The notes under the pieces are model-generated. The model was given only the letters and a program-made list of their open reading frames with translations. It made no database searches and had not been told where the DNA came from. The position numbers were made by a program, and so were the translations under genes. Of a stretch of 35,365 nucleotides of DNA, positions 29,079 through 35,365 are shown one piece after another. This DNA is from RGIG7179 sp051893555 (GTDB taxonomy: Bacteria; Bacillota; Clostridia; Peptostreptococcales; Anaerovoracaceae), in contig JBJFHL010000067.1 of assembly GCA_051893555.1 (NCBI GenBank), positions 1 to 35,365 of the forward strand, given 5' to 3'. Position 1 is the first letter of the stretch. Each line of letters starts with the position of its first letter.

Positions 29079-32057
29079 ATGAGGACAGCAGATAAGAAAA
29101 AGTGGATTTCTGTGGTTCTGTCCGTCATGCTGATCCTGATCAATTTCCCGTGTGGGATTCCTTCGGCAGAAGCTTCGGATGTTCTGGTGGACGGAAAACT
29201 CCAGGATGGAAGCTTCGAAAATATGCATGCATTTTCGAAGGACTATGATCAGTTCCAACCGACTTCGACAGAATCCTGGAGGACAACGGCAGAAACGAAC
29301 CTGATTGAATTATTCAGAAAAAATAAGAGCACATACATTTCCAATGTGTATCTTACACCATCCGATGGAGAATATGCGGCGGAACTGAATGCCGACGAAG
29401 AAAGCACACTGTATCAGATTGTGGATACAGAGCCTTCCAGTCTCTACGAATGGGGATTGGATCATGGTTCCAGAACGGAAAGTGAGACCATGGCACTGAT
29501 TATAGGGCCAAACCAGGAGTATGCACCAAGCAAGAACTGGGGTGAAGGCTACGAGACATCAGATTTGAATTATCCGAATCCGACCCTTCGAACCGGGTAT
29601 AAGTACGGCATGGATCAGATGATGCAGATGGTAGCCTGGCTGAAAGCAATCGGGAAGATCGGATCAACGAAATACAATAACGGCCTGGCCAATGGCGGCG
29701 AGGCAATCATCATATACAGCAAGAAATTCGCTGATCACGGTGGATTTGAAGATAATCAGGACAATCAGCCATTCAGTCTGGAGCCAAGCTCGACATATAC
29801 AGAGAGATGGTACATCTGGGTAATGACGGATCATAATACGACGGAAGCCGGTGCAACCAATCCCTGGGGACATTATGGATCGAATACAGAGAAAGAGAAT
29901 CCGGAATCTTCCGGTATTGACTTGAGCAGATATTATCTGTATCCGGTTCCTTCCGGTCAGTCGAAAACGATCTTCGCATTTACATCGGTTGATAATTCGG
30001 TGCCTCCAAATAAAACCTTCGAAGATCCGACTTTCGGAAATTTTTTGGATAATATCAACTTCAAGCTGTATCGATCCCTCTCTGCCAGTACAACCGCTCA
30101 CGGCAGCGCAGTCATCGGCAGCAGTGACGGAACGACCGAAGGAATCGGCGGGGAAAAGGGATATGCAGTTTCTGTGGACAATCATATATCTACCTACGTC
30201 GAGGATGGAAATACGCTGCATGTTCAGGCGAAAATCCTTGAAAATGAGAAGGCTGATGTAGTATTTGCAGGCATATATTATACAGAGCAGAATCTGGATG
30301 GGAACGGATCTTCCACATCTTTCGTTTCCGCAAGGGAGACCGAAAGATGGGAAGTTTCTACGGATGAAGCCGGAAATCTGATTTATTCCTGCATCCTGGA
30401 TCAGATTAACAGTGCAGTAAATCTTCATTTTGTATTTATCAAAAAACCGCTGCTGACATATGATGCAAATGGAGGGAAACCATATATCTGCGTCCCGGAT
30501 GGGGAAGGAAGCGAGGAAGAGAATGTCTACAGCTTCGTTCCTATGATTGGAGAGGAGGAGGTCACTTATGTGCAGCCTTATTCCTCCCATGCACCGGAAG
30601 GGCAGAACGACGGGTGGAAATTCGTGGGGTGGCAGCTGTTCGATGATAACGGAGAGGGGTGCCTCCTTCCGGATGTACATACGATTGCCTGCAATTATCA
30701 GAAGACCTCTGCAGATACCCAGAATTTCGTGATTCTGAAGGAGGGTGATTTTTCCGGATCGGAGGAGACGGAAAACGGCATTGTCTGGAAGACAACGGAA
30801 GAGCCGGTCTATGATGACCAGGCAACCGGTCTTACGCTGATCGCCCAGTGGCAATGGTGTCAGACATTTGTTCCGCAGACGGATGAAGGAAATGGATACC
30901 TGGATTCTGAGCAAGGCGGCAGTGTTGAAGTCACCAGTGCGGCAGATAAAACCGTGGAAGAAGCCTCACTGGGCGTGAAGCGGTATTATGCAGATGTCAG
31001 TGAATTGATTTCTGCAAAAGCATACCCGAAGGATGGATATTATTTTGAAGGCTGGTTTGACGAAAATGACCAGCTGGTGAGCACAAGCGCAGAACTGACC
31101 TATGTAGAAACAAAAGAGAGTGTAAAAACTTATTACGCCCGATTTGCGAAGAAGTTTGAACAGAGATTTGTACGACAGATTCGTATAGACGGAGCCTGGG
31201 AGAGCCTGTCGGATGAAGATTCCTCCGTGCCGCCTCTGGATCATACCGTACTGCACGAAAGCAAGGGGACTGTAGTGAGCTCCACTGCGTCCAACAATGC
31301 AGACTATGCCTTTGCAGGCTGGTATGATGTACAGGGAAACCGTGTAGACGACAACATGCTTTGCAACGGAGACAAAACCATTCGTTATCCGGTTGATGGG
31401 GATGCAGTATATTATGCCAGATTTGAAAAAGCCCATGCGGTACAGTTTGCGATGCAGTTTGTCGATCCGGATGGAAACATCACCGACCTTTCTGTTTCGA
31501 ATACCTATGGACAGCTCAGTACAACCGTTGTGACCGGAATTCCGGGGGAAAGAGTAAGTGCGAAAATCTACCCGAGTCAGGGATACCAACTCATTGGCTG
31601 GTTTGACGGCCCTGGAAGAGATGCAGTGCAGGTGGAAGAAACAGACCCTTCCGATGCAAGGATCATTAGACCGACGATAACAGACCATGACAATATGGTA
31701 TATTACGCCAGGCTGACGGGCCGGACGGACACGGTTTACAGAGTACAGCACTATTTCCAGAACTGGAATAATAAGACGGACGGGTCTTTTACCCTGGTGG
31801 ACGACCTGAAGTATTCCGGTACGACCGGTGCTGAAGTGACACCGACGGTGACGCCGAATCTGTCGAAACCGGGTCGGGAAGGTTACAGGTGCATTACGGA
31901 AATCAAGCCGGGCAGAATTGCAGCAAATGGCGGCTTAATATTCCGTCTGGAATATACCAGAACAGAAACCGCCTTACGATATGATGCCAATGCGCCGGAA
32001 AGCTGCAGTGCAGAAGGCACGATTGCAGATACAGCCGGATATGCGGCTTTTCCGTGA
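29079..32057 (+). CDS. Large InlB-repeat surface protein, N-terminal part (frame-broken)
   Basis: This is a secreted, probably wall-anchored protein of unknown ligand, 992 residues in this frame. It begins with a signal peptide (about 1-33, ending AEA) after a TGGAGG site. A unique N-terminal region of about 400 residues (LQDGSFENMHAF, then MVAWLKAIGKIG and ERWYIWVMTDHN) follows, possibly the adhesive domain. From about residue 460 come InlB/Listeria-Bacteroides-type repeats (LTYDANGGK, WKFVGWQLF, YFEGWFDEN, YAFAGWYD, YQLIGWFDGP) and a MucBP-like repeat (DTVYRVQHYFQNW). The frame stops at TGA 32055-32057 in the middle of a repeat; the missing half continues in the next frame at 32054. Alone, this product has no wall anchor and would be released. 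Confidence 0.85.
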   Translation: MRTADKKKWISVVLSVMLILINFPCGIPSAEASDVLVDGKLQDGSFENMHAFSKDYDQFQPTSTESWRTTAETNLIELFRKNKSTYISNVYLTPSDGEYAAELNADEESTLYQIVDTEPSSLYEWGLDHGSRTESETMALIIGPNQEYAPSKNWGEGYETSDLNYPNPTLRTGYKYGMDQMMQMVAWLKAIGKIGSTKYNNGLANGGEAIIIYSKKFADHGGFEDNQDNQPFSLEPSSTYTERWYIWVMTDHNTTEAGATNPWGHYGSNTEKENPESSGIDLSRYYLYPVPSGQSKTIFAFTSVDNSVPPNKTFEDPTFGNFLDNINFKLYRSLSASTTAHGSAVIGSSDGTTEGIGGEKGYAVSVDNHISTYVEDGNTLHVQAKILENEKADVVFAGIYYTEQNLDGNGSSTSFVSARETERWEVSTDEAGNLIYSCILDQINSAVNLHFVFIKKPLLTYDANGGKPYICVPDGEGSEEENVYSFVPMIGEEEVTYVQPYSSHAPEGQNDGWKFVGWQLFDDNGEGCLLPDVHTIACNYQKTSADTQNFVILKEGDFSGSEETENGIVWKTTEEPVYDDQATGLTLIAQWQWCQTFVPQTDEGNGYLDSEQGGSVEVTSAADKTVEEASLGVKRYYADVSELISAKAYPKDGYYFEGWFDENDQLVSTSAELTYVETKESVKTYYARFAKKFEQRFVRQIRIDGAWESLSDEDSSVPPLDHTVLHESKGTVVSSTASNNADYAFAGWYDVQGNRVDDNMLCNGDKTIRYPVDGDAVYYARFEKAHAVQFAMQFVDPDGNITDLSVSNTYGQLSTTVVTGIPGERVSAKIYPSQGYQLIGWFDGPGRDAVQVEETDPSDARIIRPTITDHDNMVYYARLTGRTDTVYRVQHYFQNWNNKTDGSFTLVDDLKYSGTTGAEVTPTVTPNLSKPGREGYRCITEIKPGRIAANGGLIFRLEYTRTETALRYDANAPESCSAEGTIADTAGYAAFP
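32048..32057 (+). other. Frame break between the two halves of the InlB-repeat protein
   Basis: The sequence TTTTCCGTGA reads GCT-TTT-CCG-TGA in the first frame. A one-base backward slip on T-TTT, or one extra T, gives TTT-TCC-GTG-AAA and enters the downstream frame. The joined reading (ALRYDANAPE then VKVEENAYTIKGYLFNGW) rebuilds a complete InlB repeat, so the two frames were one gene. The second frame has no ribosome binding site at its GTG. Mutation, assembly error or programmed -1 slippage are all possible. Confidence 0.8.
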
Positions 32058-34084
32058 AAGTGGAAGAGAATGCATATACCATTAAAGGGTACCTGTTTAA
32101 CGGTTGGAACACCGAGCCGGACGGCAGCGGAACAGCATACCTGAGCGGGGATGCGTATCTGCTGGAAGCCGGCGAAGCGGGAAATAATCCCAATGTACTT
32201 TTCGCCCAGTGGGTGCCGGATGACGCAACCAAATATAAGGTGCAGCACATCAAGCTGGACAAAAACGGGGAAGAGAAAACCGAACCGGAAGAGGCTGTCT
32301 ATTACGGCGTCATCGGAACAGAGGTACATGCTGTGAAAAAGGAATATGAAGGGTATGTACTGGATGAGGCACGGTCGTCTGCCACAAAATCCGGGATTGT
32401 AGAGGATTACGGAAATCTGACATTGAAACTCTTTTATGTTCCGCAGGAAACCACTCTGACTTACATGCCGAATGAAGGAATCGGTGATGCCGTGTCGTCC
32501 GTCGGTGTTGTGGATGAAAAACTGAACGTTGCTGACGGCGCAGACCTTTTTTCCAGACCTGGATACACATTCATTGGCTGGAAAACTCTCGACAATGTGT
32601 CATACAAGCCGGGGGACGATTATCTGCTGACAGCAGGTGAGGATATTCTGCTGGCGCAGTGGACTGCAAACACAAATACGGTTTACAAGGTATATCATTA
32701 TAAGGTCTCTTCGGACGGGATGAGCAGAATCCTCGTCTCAAGCGAAAAAAAGACAGGAAAAACAGGAACTCCGGTAACGGCAGAGCCAATCGCAGTTCCG
32801 GGATATGAATTAAAGGCGGACTTCAGCCTGAATGGGATGCATAGTAATCCAACAGGCATCATAGCAGGAGATGGATCATTGATCCTTAACCTGTACTATG
32901 TGCCCGCTGCAGCAAAGCTGATCTATAATGCAAACGGCGGAGACGGTGCCGACATTTCAATCAGCGGGCGAGGCGGAGAAACGGTTACGGTGGCAGACAA
33001 TACGTTTACCCGGCAGGGATATTCCTTTACCTGCTGGAGCACAGCAGATGGAACCATCTATGCTCCGAAAGACAGTCTCACCTTCGACAGAGATGAAATC
33101 ATCCTGTATGCCCAGTGGGAAGCGAACAAGGATACACCTTATCGTGTACTGCACTATAAGTTGAACCGGAATGGCGAAAATCCGAAGTTGGAAAAGGAAG
33201 AAAGCAAGAAGGGTATAACCAATGAAACGGCCGAAGCGATTCCGCTGGAACTCTCGGGATATACTCTGGATGCACAGCATGAATCGACAGTGAAATCAGG
33301 CGTGATTCAAGCAGACGGAAGTCTGGTGCTGAAGCTGTACTATGTGCCGGATGAAGCGACTCTGACTTATAAAGCGAACGGCGGAACCGGGGAGGATATC
33401 ACAGAAAACGGATTTGTGGATGAAATGCTGACTGTTCAGCCGGGGACCGCTTTCACAAGATCAGGCTATCAGTTTGTGGGATGGAATACGGCTGCAGACG
33501 GAACCGGTGAGTCTTATAAACCGGGCGACCGGTACACGCTGACAGGAGACGAAAATATCCTGTATGCCCAGTGGGAAGCGAAACAGCTTCCACCTGTAAT
33601 AAATCCGCCTATCGAGAATCCTCCGGCTGATTCGCCAGAACCGATACCACCGACCGAGCCAGAGATTCCGGAAAAACCGCCGCTGATCTATGACGGAAAC
33701 GGCGGAACTGCGGGAAACAATGGACAAACAATTGTTGATGGAGCCGCTGACGGAGAAAACACAGCTGGAGATAATCCATTCGAAAAGGAAGGGTATAAGT
33801 TCATCGGCTGGAATACCAAACCGGACGGGACAGGAAAGTTCTATCCGGCAGGAAGTGAAATTCCACTGGAAGACGGCGTAGAGGTACTCTATGCACAATG
33901 GGTAAGAGTGGATGATATGGATGTCGCATTAGGAAGCAGAGAAGATTCCGATGCAGAGGAAAGCGGCACACATATTCCAAAAACCGGTGATGAGTCTCAG
34001 ACCGCAGAATGGATTGTGCTGCTGATCGGAGCGGGGATCGGGCTGCTCCTGCTCGCATTCGGAAAGAGAAGAGAGAAAGTATAG
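32054..34084 (+). CDS. Large InlB-repeat surface protein, C-terminal part with sorting signal (frame-broken)
   Basis: 676 residues that continue the previous gene one frame back. Four InlB-type repeats alternate with three MucBP-like repeats in pairs: each MucBP-like unit runs from KVQHIKLDKNGEE, YKVYHYKVSSDG or YRVLHYKLNRNG to a LYYVP-like end, and each InlB unit ends LFAQW, LLAQW or LYAQW. A proline-rich linker (PPIENPPADSPEPIPPTEPE) precedes the final InlB repeat. The C terminus is a sorting signal: IPKTGD (641-646), a 16-residue hydrophobic helix and GKRREKV. With the upstream part the full protein would be about 1,670 residues. Without frameshifting, the GTG at 32054 (overlapping the TGA) would have to be used by re-initiation, which seems inefficient. 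A strong terminator follows. Confidence 0.85.
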   Translation: MKVEENAYTIKGYLFNGWNTEPDGSGTAYLSGDAYLLEAGEAGNNPNVLFAQWVPDDATKYKVQHIKLDKNGEEKTEPEEAVYYGVIGTEVHAVKKEYEGYVLDEARSSATKSGIVEDYGNLTLKLFYVPQETTLTYMPNEGIGDAVSSVGVVDEKLNVADGADLFSRPGYTFIGWKTLDNVSYKPGDDYLLTAGEDILLAQWTANTNTVYKVYHYKVSSDGMSRILVSSEKKTGKTGTPVTAEPIAVPGYELKADFSLNGMHSNPTGIIAGDGSLILNLYYVPAAAKLIYNANGGDGADISISGRGGETVTVADNTFTRQGYSFTCWSTADGTIYAPKDSLTFDRDEIILYAQWEANKDTPYRVLHYKLNRNGENPKLEKEESKKGITNETAEAIPLELSGYTLDAQHESTVKSGVIQADGSLVLKLYYVPDEATLTYKANGGTGEDITENGFVDEMLTVQPGTAFTRSGYQFVGWNTAADGTGESYKPGDRYTLTGDENILYAQWEAKQLPPVINPPIENPPADSPEPIPPTEPEIPEKPPLIYDGNGGTAGNNGQTIVDGAADGENTAGDNPFEKEGYKFIGWNTKPDGTGKFYPAGSEIPLEDGVEVLYAQWVRVDDMDVALGSREDSDAEESGTHIPKTGDESQTAEWIVLLIGAGIGLLLLAFGKRREKV

Positions 34085-34130
34085 AGAAAACAGATTGTCT
34101 GAATTACCGCACGGCAACGGACAAAAATAT

Positions 34131-34176
34131 AGCACATCAAGCTGGCCGGAATGGCTGCCTGATGTGCTGTTTTTTT
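34131..34176. terminator. Terminator shared by the surface-protein and peptidase genes
   Basis: AGCACATCA (34131-34139) pairs with TGATGTGCT (34160-34168), followed by G and seven T residues on the + strand; the minus strand has ATATTTTTG after the stem. It lies between the convergent genes and touches the peptidase stop codon. Confidence 0.9.
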
Positions 34177-35209
34177 ATCCAACGAGGCCGCAGGCTCTGT
34201 CCGAAACAGAAAGACAGGCCCCCCAGGTCTGTGCAGAACGCACTGCATCCAGAATTGCTTCCTGTGCAGCACGGGCAGCCAGAATGCCCACGGCGTCCTG
34301 GGAAGCCGGCACTTCACCGCTGGCCAGGGCGAATACCGTATCACCGTCATAGATGGAATGGGCAGGACGGATCGTACGGGCAATGGCGTTATGCCCTTGA
34401 GAAGCCAGCCGCGTGGCCTGGGATTTCGTAAGATCTGCATTGGTCAGAATGACGCCGATGACCGTGTTCCCATCTCCTTCCGAATGAACCGGGCGGGTAC
34501 TGAAAAGATCTTTTTCCGCCTCGGCAGACTGCAGAATCAGTTCCTCACTTCCCGCAAAATCTATGCTCCCGGCCTTTCTCGCACCGGCCAGGATCTGACC
34601 GTTTTCCACCACGTCTCCGACGCAGTTGACGGCGAAGATTGCTGCAGCATAAAGCCTGCCGTAACGAAACGCCGCATTGCCCAATCCACCTTTCATGGCG
34701 TTTTCCAGACCATTTCGCTTTCCCACCGTGGCTCCGGTTCCCGCACCGTAGTTGCCGCTGTGAAACGGCAGCCGGAGAAACGCTGCCTCTCCGGCTGCCC
34801 GGCCCATGGCTGCATCGGGGCGAATTCGATAATCTCCGCATTTCAGGTCAAAGAGCACGGCGCTGCAGACATTGGGAACCACTGTAACACCCACATCACG
34901 GCCGATGCCCATTTCCTCCAGAAGCTGCATCAGGCCGCCGGCAGCGTCCAGACCGTAAGCGCTGCCGCCGGAAAGCAGAATGCCGTGTACTGCTTCCCTG
35001 TTGCAGATTGGATTGAGTGCATCCGTATCCCGGGTTCCCGGGGAGCCTCCCCGCACGTCCACACCGCAGACTGCGCCCTTTGGTGCGATCACTGCAGTGC
35101 ACCCTGTCATCGCCGTAAGGTTCTGAGCATTGCCGGTCAGGAACGTGCTGCGGAATCCGTCATCTTCCTCAGCCAGCTGCGCTAGCGTCAGGCACTGTAT
35201 TTCAGTCAT
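34175..35209 (-). CDS. P1-family (S58, DmpA-like) aminopeptidase
   Basis: This is an N-terminal-nucleophile-like peptidase that matures by cutting itself. Relatives include DmpA L-aminopeptidase/D-esterase and beta-peptidyl aminopeptidases. It has 344 residues. Family features are TGCTAVIAPKGAVCGVDVRGGSPGTRDTD near the N terminus, HGILLSGGSAYGLDAAGG near 80, GNYGAGTGATVGK near 155, and EGDGNTVIGVILTNADLTK near 246, where Thr249 sits at the position of the self-cleavage nucleophile (a Ser in DmpA). No signal peptide is seen, so it is cytosolic. GGAGGT lies seven bases before the ATG. It has its own consensus promoter and is monocistronic. Confidence 0.92.
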   Translation of the reverse strand: MTEIQCLTLAQLAEEDDGFRSTFLTGNAQNLTAMTGCTAVIAPKGAVCGVDVRGGSPGTRDTDALNPICNREAVHGILLSGGSAYGLDAAGGLMQLLEEMGIGRDVGVTVVPNVCSAVLFDLKCGDYRIRPDAAMGRAAGEAAFLRLPFHSGNYGAGTGATVGKRNGLENAMKGGLGNAAFRYGRLYAAAIFAVNCVGDVVENGQILAGARKAGSIDFAGSEELILQSAEAEKDLFSTRPVHSEGDGNTVIGVILTNADLTKSQATRLASQGHNAIARTIRPAHSIYDGDTVFALASGEVPASQDAVGILAARAAQEAILDAVRSAQTWGACLSVSDRACGLVG

Positions 35210-35254
35210 GATTTACCTCCGAAAAAAGTATAAAAGATATGGAAATTACAGATT

Positions 35255-35283
35255 ATTATAGGTGGAGAAGCAGGGAATGTCAA
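35255..35283 (-). promoter_or_regulatory. Consensus sigma-A promoter of the peptidase gene
   Basis: On the minus strand TTGACA (35283-35278), exactly 17 bases, TATAAT (35260-35255). Both hexamers are perfect. The leader is about 40 bases. Confidence 0.92.
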
Positions 35284-35316
35284 TATTCATGTTGACTTCC
35301 GGACGGCGGGTTATGA

Positions 35317-35362
35317 ACCAAATGTGATAATGTCTTAGTATACCAAAAGTGAAAATGTCCTG
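35317..35362. repeat. Tandem imperfect repeats at the window edge, possible insertion-sequence end
   Basis: ACCAAATGTGATAATGTC (from 35317) and ACCAAAAGTGAAAATGTC (from 35342) repeat with a 25-base offset and agree at 17 of 21 positions when extended by TTA/CTG. Such GTGAAAATGTC repeats occur in multiple copies inside the ends of IS21-like elements, where they bind the transposase. The transposase would lie beyond the window. The family call is from memory of the motif and unproven. Confidence 0.4.
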
Positions 35363-35365
35363 ATG

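Noticed and set aside
29664..30914. Minus-strand 416-codon frame opposite the InlB-type gene
   Set aside because: Its composition (Ile, Arg and Cys rich) is that of an antisense frame, and the sense gene has a signal peptide, promoter and repeats.
34358..35185. Plus-strand open frame opposite the P1 peptidase
   Set aside because: The minus-strand peptidase has a consensus promoter, a ribosome binding site and family motifs; the + strand frame has none.

Overview
The window looks like chromosomal DNA of a low- to mid-GC anaerobic Firmicute, probably a member of Clostridia (an amino-acid- or short-chain-acid-fermenting type such as those once placed in Clostridiales Family XIII; this placement is inference). 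The grounds are AGGAGG-type ribosome binding sites, a B12-dependent class II ribonucleotide reductase, an AddB-type recombination nuclease, a greA-lysS pair, an ornithine-racemase-like enzyme, a thiolase plus single-chain CoA-transferase pair, and two Gram-positive surface proteins with PKTGD sorting signals. No rRNA, tRNA or CRISPR was seen.

Positions 1-7777 hold what looks like one regulon. A TRAP transporter (DctP, DctQ, DctM), a PAS/AAA+/Fis sigma-54 activator, a thiolase and a butyryl/4-hydroxybutyrate-type CoA-transferase lie on the + strand. The TRAP operon and the thiolase operon each have an excellent -24/-12 promoter (TGGCAC-N5-TTGC). Each promoter is preceded by a pair of TGCA-N4-TGCA palindromes, 31 and 42 bp apart, which are probably the activator's enhancer sites. 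The activator gene has its own sigma-A-type promoter. Functionally this resembles the E. coli ato system (regulator, transporter, CoA-transferase, thiolase) rebuilt from different parts: import of a short-chain (keto) acid, activation by CoA transfer, thiolysis.

Positions 7800-19765 hold housekeeping genes on the + strand: nrdJ behind two NrdR boxes, prfB with its +1 frameshift, tex, ppaX, addB, deoD and a PucR-type regulator. From prfB to the regulator the spacing is tight and no terminator is apparent. The usual addB partner, addA, is not next to addB.

Positions 19884-23658 are on the minus strand: a sortase-anchored Cna-B protein with 32 twelve-base repeats, a MATE efflux pump, and a TetR regulator with a 38-bp palindrome over its own promoter. 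Positions 23697-28794 return to the + strand: a PLP aminotransferase, an ornithine/alanine-racemase-fold enzyme, greA, and a lysyl-tRNA synthetase with an added C-terminal tRNA-binding domain.

Positions 28968-34084 encode a very large InlB-repeat/MucBP-like surface protein that is split in two by a -1 frame break inside one repeat. A P1-family (DmpA-like) peptidase follows on the minus strand, and the last 50 bases carry tandem repeats resembling the end of an insertion sequence. Both surface-protein genes contain a GTGA stop/start overlap next to a homopolymer run, so frame control (or a shared assembly artefact) deserves a look.
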